A DNA stretch of 64,000 nucleotides from Ruminococcus bromii (GCF_002834235.1 NZ_NNBY01000036.1:1-64000), one strand, 5' to 3'. Counted from the stretch's first letter, positions 1 through 9,191 are shown. The notes: a model not told the origin generated them from the sequence alone. A program made the numbers and translations.

Positions 1-1495
1 ATGTAGTATCGGCAGCAGGAGCTGTTGTAGGCTCTTCTGTTGTAGGCTCTTCTGAACCGTCGGGAACTGTTACAGTATTAGCAACTGCGACATACTTATC
101 AAATGCATCCTGATTTAATACAGATTTGTCTAAGAGTACTACTTCATCACTAGGGATTTCCAACTCTGATACAGGGTCTTGATTTGAAATAGTAAGATGC
201 TCTACATCAAGGTCAACAGTAGTTGCTACAGCCTCGGGATTGATCACATCGAATTCAATAGAACAAAATACTATTTCTTTTTCTGACGAAAAATAGAGAC
301 TTGTGTCACTTCCTATACCCTTAAGTAAACCAGGAGCTACATTTTTGTTTAATTCGAAATTTGGATATTCGAATGAAGTACTCTTTCTTGTGTTATCTGA
401 AACCTTGAGAACAGCAGGATCATAGTTCATTTTATACTGGAAGTTCAATATACCATCTCTGTCCTTGGTCTGGAACATGTATGTAACCCTTACAGTCTTC
501 TGATCTGCGCTGAGAGTAACCTTCTTCTCAGGGAAGAAGTTTGAAGTAGCTGTAACTGTGAGACCCTTTGCAGGAGCTGCAGTTGTAGGCTCTACTGTTG
601 TAGGCTCTGCTACTGTTGTAGGCTCTGCTACTGTTGTGGGCTCTGCTACTGTTGTAGGCTCTACTGTTGTAGGCTCTGCTACTGTTGTAGGCTCTGCATC
701 AGTAACGATGTCAACCTTACCCTTTGCACCCTGCTTTGTAGCATAGTTAAAGTTTGAAAGGTCAAGTGTAAGAACGATGTCATAACCGTCTTCGTAACCA
801 GCTGCATCTGTATCAATGATCATGTTCTGACCGTTGTATGTAAGGTCAAACCACTCATTGAGAGGAGCTGTGCCCTGCTCAGGAAGGCCCCAGTTATCTG
901 CCCATGAACCGTTGGCAGCAAACTTGAACTGATAGTTCTCATAAGCGTCAAGGCTCTCAAACTTAATCTGGTAAACCTTTGAACCCTCAGATGTTTCTGT
1001 CATGTAGTTAGCTTCAGCATCTACCTTCCAGTCCTTACCGTTGAGCCATGCATCTTCACCGTTACCAACGACTGTAATGTGGTCAACAACAAGTTCTTTC
1101 GGAATTACAACACCTTCACCTGTTGCAGTGATTTCATTTGTTGTAGGGTTGTAAGTTACTGTTACATCACATTCCTTTGTAACATTGAATGTGAAGTTGT
1201 CATTGCCGGTATCGCCTACACCAATCCACTCTTTATCGTTTTTAACGATCTTGAACTGGTAGCCGTTGCCGACTGCTACGTTGGTAAATACTTTTTCGTA
1301 GTTACCGTCGCCGTTTTCTGTCATTACATTATCTCCGCAAGTTGCTTCAGTCTCAGCCCACTTGTAACCTGTGAGTTCTTCACAACCGGATACGAAATAT
1401 GAATCGCCGGCAGCAGAAACGCTCACTACAGTTGCAACGAGTGATGTCACAACAAGCATCATAGACAGTAAAAGGCTAAGTGCTTTTTTGAACAT
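1..1495 (-). CDS. Secreted X25 / cohesin-like protein, amylosome-type, C-terminus cut off by window edge
   Basis: About 498 residues are visible and the frame is still open at the left edge. The ATG at 1495 follows an AAGGAGGAAA ribosome site. Residues 1-29 form a signal peptide (MFKKALSLLLSMML, cleavage near VSA|AG). Two beta-sandwich modules follow (about 30-130 and 131-255) with the aromatic, Gly- and Asn-rich pattern of X25 modules of starch-acting enzymes, e.g. NGSWADNWGLP in the second. A TTVEP/TTVAEP linker (about 265-310) leads to a cohesin-like domain (about 313-460) with the typical stretch ILNFQYKMNYDPAVLKV, then another EEPTT linker. Inference: a cell-surface or extracellular starch-binding scaffold component as in Ruminococcus bromii amylosomes. 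The missing C-terminus could hold a dockerin, a sortase signal or more modules. The domain types are read by eye, so the cohesin call is less sure than the signal peptide and linkers. Confidence 0.75.
   Translation of the reverse strand, partial: MFKKALSLLLSMMLVVTSLVATVVSVSAAGDSYFVSGCEELTGYKWAETEATCGDNVMTENGDGNYEKVFTNVAVGNGYQFKIVKNDKEWIGVGDTGNDNFTFNVTKECDVTVTYNPTTNEITATGEGVVIPKELVVDHITVVGNGEDAWLNGKDWKVDAEANYMTETSEGSKVYQIKFESLDAYENYQFKFAANGSWADNWGLPEQGTAPLNEWFDLTYNGQNMIIDTDAAGYEDGYDIVLTLDLSNFNYATKQGAKGKVDIVTDAEPTTVAEPTTVEPTTVAEPTTVAEPTTVAEPTTVEPTTAAPAKGLTVTATSNFFPEKKVTLSADQKTVRVTYMFQTKDRDGILNFQYKMNYDPAVLKVSDNTRKSTSFEYPNFELNKNVAPGLLKGIGSDTSLYFSSEKEIVFCSIEFDVINPEAVATTVDLDVEHLTISNQDPVSELEIPSDEVVLLDKSVLNQDAFDKYVAVANTVTVPDGSEEPTTEEPTTAPAADTT
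577..699. repeat. 15/18-bp tandem repeats coding a Thr-Pro-Glu linker
   Basis: Tandem units built on tgttgtaggctct alternate between 15 bp (coding TTVEP) and 18 bp (coding TTVAEP) on the minus strand, giving at least seven units with one silent variant (tgtgggctct). A second short block of EEPTT units lies at about 20-55. Such repeats encode extended, probably O-glycosylated linkers between modules of cellulosome and amylosome proteins. Near-identical units suggest recent slippage, so copy number may vary between strains. Confidence 0.85.
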
Positions 1496-1538
1496 TTTCT
1501 TTTCCTCCTTATGTGATAATGCTTCTATAAGCAGTTTA

Positions 1539-1568
1539 ATTATACAACAATCAACCACCAAAAGTCAA
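1539..1568 (-). promoter_or_regulatory. Promoter of the X25/cohesin-like gene
   Basis: On the minus strand TTGACT (1563-1568) and TATAAT (1539-1544) are separated by 18 bp, about 45 bp upstream of the start codon at 1495. It separates this gene from the galE transcription unit. Confidence 0.75.
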
Positions 1569-1649
1569 TGCTAAAAACTCTTGCTGACTGATTATTTGAC
1601 AAAATATTGTTTTTTTGTAGGAATGCACAAATAAAATATCATTTATTTG

Positions 1650-2663
1650 TTATTTGTAACCATTCACATTGTGAGATTGCCAGTTCCAACTGTCATGGCA
1701 CATATCCTCAAGACTTTTCTCGGCAACCCATCCAAGTATTTTTTTGGCTTTTGTTGCGTCGGCAAAGCATTCTGCAATGTCGCCTGCTCGGCGTGGCTTT
1801 ATAACATAAGGAATTTCAATCGAATTTGCCTTTTCAAAAGCCTTTACAATATCAAGAACGCTGTAGCCCACACCTGTTCCGAGATTAAAAATCTCAGTTC
1901 CCTTGTGCTCTGCGGAATATTCAATAGCCTTTACATGACCTTTTGCAAGGTCAACAACATGGATATAGTCACGCACACCCGTGCCGTCATGCGTAGGGTA
2001 ATCGTTACCGAAAACACCGAGACACTTGAGTCTGCCGGCGGCAACCTGTGTTATGTACGGCATAAGGTTATTCGGGATTCCGTTAGGATCTTCACCGATT
2101 CTGCCGCTTTCGTGAGCGCCGATTGGGTTAAAGTAACGAAGAAGAACCACAGACATATCGGGATTTGCGTTTGCGGTGTCTGTAAGAATTTGTTCCATCA
2201 TAAACTTTGTCCAGCCGTACGGATTTGTAGGAGAACCCTTTGGCATTGTTTCAACAAGCGGAACAGTTTCCGGAGTACCGTAAACCGTGGCACTTGAACT
2301 GAAAATAAAGTTATTCACACCATATTTTTTCATCACTTCAAGCAATGTGAGCGTTGAATCAATGTTGTTACGGTAATATTCAACAGGCTTCTCACAGCTT
2401 TCGCCTACTGCTTTAAGACCTGCAAAGTGAATTACCGCATCAATCTTATTCTCCGAAAAAATCTTTTCAACAGCATCTCTGTCACATACATCGGCCTCAT
2501 AGAGCGGAATTTTTCTGCCTGTCAGCTCTTCAACTCTTTCAACCGCTACGGGACAGCTGTTTGAAAAATTATCTGCAATTACAACATCGTGACCTGCGTT
2601 GATGAGTTCAACACAAGTGTGCGAGCCGATATATCCGGCGCCGCCTGCAAGCAAAACATTCAT
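1650..2663 (-). CDS. galE: UDP-glucose 4-epimerase
   Basis: A 337-residue short-chain dehydrogenase/reductase that interconverts UDP-glucose and UDP-galactose (Leloir pathway, supply of UDP-galactose for envelope glycans). The N-terminus has the NAD-binding GGAGYIGSHT motif (about 7-16). SSSATVYG supplies the catalytic Ser, and the YxxxK pair sits in NPYGWTKFMMEQIL. NPIGAHESGRIGEDP and the C-terminal RRAGDIAECFAD are family signatures. Length is normal for bacterial GalE. The ATG at 2663 follows AAAGGA. It lies 22 bp after the cyclophilin gene and is probably cotranscribed with it. Confidence 0.95.
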   Translation of the reverse strand: MNVLLAGGAGYIGSHTCVELINAGHDVVIADNFSNSCPVAVERVEELTGRKIPLYEADVCDRDAVEKIFSENKIDAVIHFAGLKAVGESCEKPVEYYRNNIDSTLTLLEVMKKYGVNNFIFSSSATVYGTPETVPLVETMPKGSPTNPYGWTKFMMEQILTDTANANPDMSVVLLRYFNPIGAHESGRIGEDPNGIPNNLMPYITQVAAGRLKCLGVFGNDYPTHDGTGVRDYIHVVDLAKGHVKAIEYSAEHKGTEIFNLGTGVGYSVLDIVKAFEKANSIEIPYVIKPRRAGDIAECFADATKAKKILGWVAEKSLEDMCHDSWNWQSHNVNGYK

Positions 2664-2685
2664 TTTAAAAATCCTTTCTTAACAA

Positions 2686-3204
2686 TCAGCATTTTTCAGG
2701 CTCGGGATAGTCAACACCAAAGGTTTCGGCTGTAACCTTTGCCATAATCTGAGGATCAAGAGGCTTGTCGGAATAGTCTGTGTCACACTCTGCGATTTCA
2801 TTGACAACATCCATACCCTCAATTACCTTGCCGAATGCGGCATACTGACCGTCAAGGTGCGGAGCGTTTTTGTGCATAATGAAGAACTGCGAGCCTGCTG
2901 AGTCGGGCATCATTGAACGAGCCATTGAAAGAACACCCTCTGTATGCTTGAGATTGTTTTCAAAGCCGTTCACGGCAAATTCGCCCTTGATTGAATATCC
3001 TGGACCGCCCATACCCGTGCCTTCGGGGCAACCGCCCTGAATCATGAAACCGTAGATTACACGGTGAAATGTAAGACCGTCATAGTAACCCTTGTTTACA
3101 AGGCTGAGAAAATTATTTACAGTATTCGGAGCAATTTCGGGATAAAGCTCCGCTTTTATTGTTTTTCCGTTTTCCATTTCAAAAGTAACAATAGGATTGC
3201 TCAT
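2686..3204 (-). CDS. ppiB: Peptidyl-prolyl cis-trans isomerase, cyclophilin type
   Basis: A 172-residue single-domain cyclophilin with no signal peptide, so cytoplasmic. Visible family blocks are the catalytic-Arg segment YDGLTFHRVIYGFMIQGGCP, the MARSMMPDSAGSQFFI block, and LDGQYAAFGKVIEGMDVV. It catalyses prolyl isomerisation during protein folding. The C-terminus is slightly extended (TAETFGVDYPEPEKC). AAAGGA lies 9 nt before the ATG. It has its own promoter and is followed closely by galE. Confidence 0.95.
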   Translation of the reverse strand: MSNPIVTFEMENGKTIKAELYPEIAPNTVNNFLSLVNKGYYDGLTFHRVIYGFMIQGGCPEGTGMGGPGYSIKGEFAVNGFENNLKHTEGVLSMARSMMPDSAGSQFFIMHKNAPHLDGQYAAFGKVIEGMDVVNEIAECDTDYSDKPLDPQIMAKVTAETFGVDYPEPEKC

Positions 3205-3234
3205 TTTAAATCGTCCTTTCGGTTTATTAACACT

Positions 3235-3263
3235 ATTTTAGTATATTCTTGATAAAATAGCAA
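3235..3263 (-). promoter_or_regulatory. Promoter of ppiB-galE
   Basis: Minus-strand TTGCTA (3258-3263) and TAAAAT (3235-3240) with exact 17-bp spacing, about 30 bp before the cyclophilin ATG. The match is moderate; transcription may also read in from tsaD. Confidence 0.5.
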
Positions 3264-3290
3264 GTGTCTTAGTGATTATTTGCGAATAAA

Positions 3291-4301
3291 TCAGCCTTTT
3301 TCAATGCTCATTGTAGCAAAAGCATTGAGGTCTGTTCCTGCAATATTTCCGCTGAGAAACTCGTAATATCCCTGTGAACCGACCATGGCGGCATTGTCAC
3401 CGCAAAGAGATTTTTCGGGCATATACATTTCCCAATCACGCTTTTTACACTCTTCTGCAAGGGTTCTTCTGAGAAGTGAATTTGCCGAAACACCGCCTGC
3501 GATTACAAGCTTTTTCTGTCCCAAGTCTTCAGCCGCCTTGATAAAGTTTGTAACAAGGCAATCGACAACAGCATAGCGGAATGATGCACAGACATCGGCT
3601 TTGTTAAGTTCAACACCCTTTTGTGCCGAATTGTGAATGAGGTTGATTACGGCTGTTTTAAGTCCCGAAAAGCTGAAATCATACGGTGCATCGTGAACTG
3701 CGGGACGAGGGAGCTTGAATGCAAACGGATTGCCGTTTTCCGCAACTCTGTCCATTTCAATTCCGCCCGGATACGGCATTCCCATTGTCCTTGCGGCTTT
3801 GTCAAAAGCCTCGCCTGCGGCATCGTCACGGGTTTTGCCGATAATTTTCATCTTTGTGTAGTCCTCAACCATAACAATATGGCTGTGACCGCCTGACACA
3901 ACAAGGCAGAGGAACGGCGGTTTTAATTCTTTGTTTGAAATATAATTTGACGCAATGTGTGAACGAAGATGGTGAACAGGCACAAGGGGAATTCCTGTTG
4001 CAAGTGAAAGTCCTTTTGCAAAATTCACTCCCACAAGCAACGCTCCGATAAGTCCGGGGGCATATGTAACACCGATTGCGTCAATGTCGGAAAGCCTGCA
4101 GTCTGCATCTTCAAGAGCCTGTCTTACAACAGGAACAATTGCCTCTGCGTGACGGCGTGATGCGATTTCGGGAACAACACCGCCGTAAAGCTTGTGTTCC
4201 TCAACCTGAGAAGCAACCACCGAGGATATTATGTTTCTGCCGTCCTCAACAACCGCTGCCGCAGTTTCGTCACAGGACGATTCTATTGCGAGTATCTTCA
4301 T
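3291..4301 (-). CDS. tsaD: tRNA N6-adenosine threonylcarbamoyltransferase
   Basis: A 336-residue ASKHA-fold protein that transfers the threonylcarbamoyl group to A37 of ANN-decoding tRNAs, together with TsaB/TsaE. It starts MKILAIESSCDETAAAVVED, the TsaD N-terminal signature. Metal-binding histidines are in VHHLRSHIAS, and CLVVSGGHSHIV and IAGGVSANSLLR are nucleotide-binding blocks. The ATG at 4301 was chosen because AAGGA lies 6 nt upstream and the product then begins exactly at the conserved N-terminus; an in-frame codon at 4325 lacks this support. It lies 77 bp after rimI, a frequent partner in bacteria. Confidence 0.96.
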   Translation of the reverse strand: MKILAIESSCDETAAAVVEDGRNIISSVVASQVEEHKLYGGVVPEIASRRHAEAIVPVVRQALEDADCRLSDIDAIGVTYAPGLIGALLVGVNFAKGLSLATGIPLVPVHHLRSHIASNYISNKELKPPFLCLVVSGGHSHIVMVEDYTKMKIIGKTRDDAAGEAFDKAARTMGMPYPGGIEMDRVAENGNPFAFKLPRPAVHDAPYDFSFSGLKTAVINLIHNSAQKGVELNKADVCASFRYAVVDCLVTNFIKAAEDLGQKKLVIAGGVSANSLLRRTLAEECKKRDWEMYMPEKSLCGDNAAMVGSQGYYEFLSGNIAGTDLNAFATMSIEKG

Positions 4302-4378
4302 AATTTTCCTTTCACTACGAAACATTTATGATGAAGTTCCGTAATATCGTTAATATAATGTTTTATTACATATATATG

Positions 4379-4813
4379 TCAAAAACAGCGTGTCATTAAA
4401 ACAGCGTTTTCGGTTGGAGATGAGTAGTAATTTTTCCTCTCTCCCACCTTGATGAATCCGAATTTTTCATAGAGAGAACGGGCGTTCCCGTTACTTTCAC
4501 GAACCTCAAGAGTAAGAAAGCAAAGGTTATTTTTCTTGGCATAGGTCACAAGCGTTTCAACAAGCGCCGAACCTATTCCCCGATTTCTGTGTGTACCGTC
4601 AACGGCAACATTGAAAATGTAACCCTCGTCAACAACAACACTCATTCCTATATATCCGACAACGGCATTGTCTTCCGTTGCGGTAAAAAACAGCGAGGTT
4701 TCGTTGTTCAGTTCTTCTTCAAGGCTGTTAAACGACCACGGATGCGAAAAACACCGCTGTTCAAGCTGTGCAACCGCCTCAAGCTGATTTTCGGTCATTC
4801 TGTCAATTTTCAT
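4379..4813 (-). CDS. rimI: Ribosomal-protein-alanine N-acetyltransferase (GNAT)
   Basis: A 144-residue GNAT acetyltransferase. The acetyl-CoA loop is THRNRGIGSALVETLV and the downstream FLTLEVRESNGNARSLYEKF block is typical of RimI, which acetylates the N-terminal alanine of ribosomal protein S18. Its start overlaps the end of the phosphatase gene by 11 bp, and tsaD follows, the common rimI-tsaD pairing. The substrate is assigned by family and context only. Confidence 0.88.
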   Translation of the reverse strand: MKIDRMTENQLEAVAQLEQRCFSHPWSFNSLEEELNNETSLFFTATEDNAVVGYIGMSVVVDEGYIFNVAVDGTHRNRGIGSALVETLVTYAKKNNLCFLTLEVRESNGNARSLYEKFGFIKVGERKNYYSSPTENAVLMTRCF

Positions 4814-5240
4814 ACGCTTTTAATATTTCCTTTACGGAATTAACAATTTCATCACGGCAATGTCTGTACACCTCAATGTCGCCGCCGTAGGGATCGCTTA
4901 TACCGAGCACGGCGATTTTTTCGGGCTGTACAAGAAAAAACTGCATCAACATTTTTGCGTGACTTTGCGACATACAGTAAAATTTTTCGTATTTTTCAAT
5001 GCCGGCATCAGCCACGGCTGTTGAAACTTTGCCCGAAAGGTCAATTCCGATTTCCTTACAGGCAATCACGGAATTTTCCGACACGGGAAGTCCCGTTGAG
5101 GTCGCAATGCCAAAGCTTTCCGCCCTGACGCAAACGCCGTTTTTCTCTGCCATATCATTAAAAATTGCCTCTGCCATGGGACTGCGACAGGTGTTGCCCG
5201 TGCATACAAAGGCAATCGTTCTGTTATCCTTTTGCATCAT
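4803..5240 (-). CDS. Low-molecular-weight protein-tyrosine phosphatase
   Basis: About 145 residues. The P-loop CX5R appears near the N-terminus as VCTGNTCRSPMAEAIF and the general-acid DP as SDPYGGDIEVYRHC, so both catalytic parts of the LMW-PTP/arsenate reductase fold are present. AGGA lies 6 nt before the ATG at 5240, which is inside the last codons of polA; this overlap suggests translational coupling. Members of this group act on phosphotyrosine, often of capsule kinases, or on phosphoarginine (YwlE). Which one applies cannot be told here. Confidence 0.88.
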   Translation of the reverse strand: MMQKDNRTIAFVCTGNTCRSPMAEAIFNDMAEKNGVCVRAESFGIATSTGLPVSENSVIACKEIGIDLSGKVSTAVADAGIEKYEKFYCMSQSHAKMLMQFFLVQPEKIAVLGISDPYGGDIEVYRHCRDEIVNSVKEILKAYEN

Positions 5241-7788
5241 ACCAAGTCCTTCCGATTGCCGCATCGGCTGTGAGCGGAACGCTCATTTTAACTGCGTTTT
5301 CCATTTCTTCCTGAACGATGAGTGCAACTCTCATGCTCTCATCCTGCGGGGCTTCGACAATAAGTTCGTCATGAACTTGCAACACAAGCCTTGCACGGAG
5401 ATTTTCGGCTTTCATTCGCTCGTCAACCTTAATCATTGCAATTTTGATAATGTCTGCGGCTGTGCCTTGAATAGGCATATTTCTTGCAACCCTTTCACCG
5501 AATGCACGGATCATATGCTTGCTCGAGGTGAGTTCGGGAAGATTTCTTCTTCTGCCGAACATCGTTTCAACATAGCCGTCAGCGTTCGCTTTTTCGACAA
5601 CATTTTTCATATAACTGTCAACACCGCTGTAATGGGCAAGATAGCTTTCAATGTAGTGCTTTGCCTCTTTATTTGAAACACCGATATCCTTTGCAAGTGA
5701 AAATGCGCCGATTCCGTAAACAATACCGAAGTTAACAGCCTTTGCACGGCTTCTCATAATCGGAGTTACCATATCAAGCGGCATATTGAACACCTGTGAC
5801 GCTGTGATTGCGTGGATATCTTCGTTATCCTTGAACGCTTTAATCATATTTTTGTCACCCGAAATATGGGCAAGCACACGGAGTTCAATCTGCGAATAGT
5901 CGGCGTCAACAAGCGCCCACCCCTCTCTTGCACAGAAAAACTTTCTCATCTCTCTGCCAAGCTCGGTTCTTACGGGGATATTCTGGAGATTCGGCTCTGT
6001 TGAGCTGATTCTGCCTGTTCTTGTTTCGGTCTGATTGAAATTTGAATGGATTCTGCCGTCATCTGCAATGACCTTTAAAAGTCCCTCGCAGTAGGTTGAA
6101 TTCAGCTTTGAGAGCGTTCTGTATCTCAGCACCATTTCAACAACGGGATGTTCATACCTCAGACTTTCAAGCACCTCTGCATTTGTGCTGTAACCGCTCT
6201 TCGTTTTCTTTTTGCAAGGGAGTCCGAGGTTTTCAAATAAAACTACGCCAAGCTGTTTCGGAGAATTGATGTTAAACTCACAGCCCGCACTTTCGTAAAT
6301 TGCGGTTTCAAGCTCCTTAATCTGTGCAGAAAGCATTTCGCCGTAGCTTTCAATGCCCTGTCGGTCAACACAGACACCGATATTTTCCATTCTTGCAAGC
6401 ACCTTTGCAAGCGGAATTTCAATTTCACTCAACAACTTTTCCTGACCGTGAGCCTTGATTTTATCTCCGAGTTTTTCGCACAATTCTGCGTAACAGGCAA
6501 ATGCCTCGTATTTTTCATTCTGCTCATCAGTGCAGACGGGCAGAGCGATTTCGTAAGAGGCACAAAGATTTTTGTCCGAATAATCCTTTGACGACGGTTC
6601 AATCAGGTATGCCGCAAGCTCAATATCAAACAGAATATTTTCAACATCAATATTTTTCTCATCGGCATAAGCGTAGAGCGTTTTGATGTTTCTTGTGTAC
6701 TTTTCAAGTTCACTGTCGGCAATAAACTTAACAAAAAGTTCTTCGTCCGTGCTTATATACACCTTGCCGTCAAAAAGTACGGCAAAGGATTTTAATTCTT
6801 TATTCTCCGTTTCAAAGTTGAGATAGAGCTTTTTCTCTGACTTAACATTTTTTAAAAGTTCATTTTCATCAAAATCAGACACAACCTCAAGGAAATTTTT
6901 CTCAACCTTTTCGGGCTTTGTATTTTTGTCAGCCTTGATGCCGTATTTTTCTATTAAAGAAAACAGTTCAAGCTTTGCCATAAATCCGGCACATTCATCG
7001 GCATCTTTCATATCTACAACATAATTTTCGACATTTGTGTCAACAGGAGCGTTGCAGTTTATTTCACCGAGCATACGGCTGAGAATTGCATTTTCCTTTG
7101 ACGCAGTCAGCTTTTTACGCACACCGTCCTTGATTTCAAGTTCATCAAGATGGTCATAGATATACTCAACCGTGTGATATCTCTGAATGAGGTCGCCTGC
7201 ACCCTTTGGACCTATTCCCGCAACTCCGGGAATATTATCCGAAGTATCACCCTGAATCGCCTTGATTTCTATAAGCTCCTTTGGAGTTACACCGTAAGTT
7301 TCAAGAATCTTTTCGGGGGTATAAAGTATATCCTGTTTGTTTGAGCAAAGATGAACGCTTGTTTTGTACGACACAAGCTGAAGGCTGTCACGATCGCCTG
7401 TTGCAATAACGCACTCGTTTCCGTTTTCTTCACAAGCCTTGGCGAGCGTACCGAGAATATCGTCAGCCTCAAAGCCCTCACAGGTAACAAGCCTGTAGCC
7501 TAAAAGGGTAAGAAGCTTTTTCAGCGGTTCCATTTGTGACGCAAGCTCCTCCGGCATACCTTTTCGTGTTGCCTTGTAGCCTGCATAGGCCTTGTGCCTG
7601 AAGGTCGGTGTTTTCAGGTCAAAGGCAATCGCCACGGCGTCGGGATTTTCTTCATTTTTAATTTTGTACAGCATTGTAAGAAATCCGTAAATTGCGTTTG
7701 TAAACTGACCGTCCTTTGTAGTAAGCGGTCTTATTCCGTAAAACGCACGGTTTACAATGCTGTTTCCGTCAACAGCAAGTAATCTCAT
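5224..7788 (-). CDS. polA: DNA polymerase I
   Basis: An 854-residue family A polymerase for Okazaki-fragment processing and repair. The N-terminal 5' nuclease carries AFDLKTPTFRHK, GFEADDILGTLA and TGDRDSLQLV. The central 3'-5' exonuclease-like domain is degenerate: the DxE metal motif reads YLNFETENKEL, so proofreading is probably lost, as in Bacillus and Thermus enzymes. Polymerase motifs A (DYSQIELRVLAHIS), B (RSRAKAVNFGIVYGIG) and C (LQVHDELIVE) are intact. Its start overlaps the alr stop codon (ATGA), and the phosphatase gene overlaps its 3' end. Confidence 0.97.
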   Translation of the reverse strand: MRLLAVDGNSIVNRAFYGIRPLTTKDGQFTNAIYGFLTMLYKIKNEENPDAVAIAFDLKTPTFRHKAYAGYKATRKGMPEELASQMEPLKKLLTLLGYRLVTCEGFEADDILGTLAKACEENGNECVIATGDRDSLQLVSYKTSVHLCSNKQDILYTPEKILETYGVTPKELIEIKAIQGDTSDNIPGVAGIGPKGAGDLIQRYHTVEYIYDHLDELEIKDGVRKKLTASKENAILSRMLGEINCNAPVDTNVENYVVDMKDADECAGFMAKLELFSLIEKYGIKADKNTKPEKVEKNFLEVVSDFDENELLKNVKSEKKLYLNFETENKELKSFAVLFDGKVYISTDEELFVKFIADSELEKYTRNIKTLYAYADEKNIDVENILFDIELAAYLIEPSSKDYSDKNLCASYEIALPVCTDEQNEKYEAFACYAELCEKLGDKIKAHGQEKLLSEIEIPLAKVLARMENIGVCVDRQGIESYGEMLSAQIKELETAIYESAGCEFNINSPKQLGVVLFENLGLPCKKKTKSGYSTNAEVLESLRYEHPVVEMVLRYRTLSKLNSTYCEGLLKVIADDGRIHSNFNQTETRTGRISSTEPNLQNIPVRTELGREMRKFFCAREGWALVDADYSQIELRVLAHISGDKNMIKAFKDNEDIHAITASQVFNMPLDMVTPIMRSRAKAVNFGIVYGIGAFSLAKDIGVSNKEAKHYIESYLAHYSGVDSYMKNVVEKANADGYVETMFGRRRNLPELTSSKHMIRAFGERVARNMPIQGTAADIIKIAMIKVDERMKAENLRARLVLQVHDELIVEAPQDESMRVALIVQEEMENAVKMSVPLTADAAIGRTWYDAKG

Positions 7789-8963
7789 AATTTATACATC
7801 ACATTCTCAATTTTTCCGTCTTTAATGTAAATTCTCGGAACACGCTTTCCGACAAGACAGACGGTTTCGTAGTTTATAGTTCCTGTATTTTCGGCAAGTG
7901 AATCTGCAGTAGGCTCACCGTTTTCGCCTGTACCGAATACGACAACCTCGTCACCTGTCTTGACATCTTCAATATTGGTAACATCAAGCATTGTCTGATC
8001 CATACATATTCTGCCCACAATTTTCGCTTTCTTTCCGTTTACCATCATATAGCCGTCTTTTGCATTCTGTCTGATGAATCCGTCAGCGTATCCGATAGGA
8101 ACGGTTGCAATTTTCATCTTTCTGTCGGCTGTAAAAGTTCTGCCGTAGGAAATTGTTGCACCCTTTTGAACCTCTTTTACAAAAGCGACAACTGTTTTAA
8201 GAGTCATTGCAGGAACAAGGTCAAGTCTGTCGGCAAGCTTTGATGACGGAGCAAGTCCGTAGAGGATAATACCTGCTCTTACCATATCGCAACAGGTTTC
8301 GGGGTAATCTTCAATTGCGCCGCTGTTTGAGCAATGAACAACGCTGATATCAACGCCTCGCGTTTTAAGGCTGTCACGCACATGAATAAAGTTTTCATAC
8401 TGTTTGTTTGTGAACTCTCTGCCCTCGGCATCTTCATCAGACACACAAAAATGAGTAAAAAGCCCCTCAACCTCAAGATTCGGCAGGCAACAAGCCTCGC
8501 AAATTTCTTCAATAGAATATTCATCTCGTGGAAATTCCTGACACATAAAGCCGATTCTTGACATTCCCGAGTCAACCTTGATGTGCATTTTGCAGATACA
8601 ATCCTCTTCAACACATTTTTCGGAAAGCTCCTTTGCATACTCAAGTGAAAAAACAGCCTGAGAAATATCATATTCAGCAAGATTTTCAGCCTCTGAAACG
8701 GGAGTGTAGCCAAGAATCACAATAGGGAGTTTTGAACCGCTTTTTCTGATTTCTATACCCTCGTCAATATTTGAAACAGCAAAAAAATCTGCTCCGAGTT
8801 TTTCATAAATCTGTGAAAGCTCAACTGCACCGTGGCCGTAGCCGTCAGCCTTTATAACACAACAGACCTTTGTATCGTCTGCAACCTTATTTCTTATTAC
8901 ATTATAGTTATGCTCAATTGCATTAAGTGAAATTTCAGCCCAAGTTCTTTTTACCATATTCAT
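7785..8963 (-). CDS. alr: Alanine racemase
   Basis: A 392-residue PLP-dependent fold-type III racemase making D-alanine for peptidoglycan. The PLP lysine is in CCVIKADGYGHGAVEL (about residues 33-48) and the catalytic tyrosine region is VGRICMDQTMLDVTN in the C-terminal beta domain. GGAGAG precedes the ATG by 6 nt. It heads the minus-strand run through polA, with a TGA/ATG overlap at 7785-7788. Confidence 0.96.
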   Translation of the reverse strand: MNMVKRTWAEISLNAIEHNYNVIRNKVADDTKVCCVIKADGYGHGAVELSQIYEKLGADFFAVSNIDEGIEIRKSGSKLPIVILGYTPVSEAENLAEYDISQAVFSLEYAKELSEKCVEEDCICKMHIKVDSGMSRIGFMCQEFPRDEYSIEEICEACCLPNLEVEGLFTHFCVSDEDAEGREFTNKQYENFIHVRDSLKTRGVDISVVHCSNSGAIEDYPETCCDMVRAGIILYGLAPSSKLADRLDLVPAMTLKTVVAFVKEVQKGATISYGRTFTADRKMKIATVPIGYADGFIRQNAKDGYMMVNGKKAKIVGRICMDQTMLDVTNIEDVKTGDEVVVFGTGENGEPTADSLAENTGTINYETVCLVGKRVPRIYIKDGKIENVMYKL

Positions 8964-9009
8964 TTTTATCTCTCCACATACCTTTTACAGTCAATTTGCA
9001 ATCAATGTA

Positions 9010-9038
9010 ATTATAATACTTTTGATTCTTCAAATCAA
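9010..9038 (-). promoter_or_regulatory. Promoter of alr-polA operon
   Basis: Minus-strand TTGATT (9033-9038) and TATAAT (9010-9015) with 17-bp spacing, about 47 bp before the alr ATG. It is divergent from the putP promoter; the two share the 270-bp intergenic region. Confidence 0.7.
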
Positions 9039-9162
9039 CACAAAATCCCCCTTTAAATGCACATAAAAGTTATTTTATTCGTAATTATGTGCAAAATGTT
9101 ACTCCTGAATTTTTGCAAATGCACAAATTATCTGCATAAAAGTCCTAAATACTGCAATTCAC

Positions 9163-9191
9163 TTGATTTATTTATTCATTTTTGGTAGAAT
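9163..9191 (+). promoter_or_regulatory. Promoter of putP
   Basis: TTGATT (9163-9168) and TAGAAT (9186-9191), 17-bp spacing, 43 bp before the ATG at 9235. No conspicuous operator was seen apart from general AT-richness at 9060-9160. Confidence 0.65.

Noticed and set aside
577-699. Possible CRISPR array from regular repeats
   Set aside because: Units are 15 or 18 bp with no unique spacers, and they keep the reading frame of a linker.
558-746. Plus-strand reading frame rich in VVGS repeats
   Set aside because: It is the reverse strand of the TTVEP/TTVAEP linker of the minus-strand secreted protein; no ribosome site and no sense outside the repeat.
1647-2297. 216-codon plus-strand frame opposite galE
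   Set aside because: Antisense to conserved GalE motifs, without ribosome site.
4999-5676. 225-codon plus-strand frame opposite polA and the phosphatase gene
   Set aside because: Opposite strand of well-supported genes with catalytic motifs; its product has no recognisable domain and no ribosome site.
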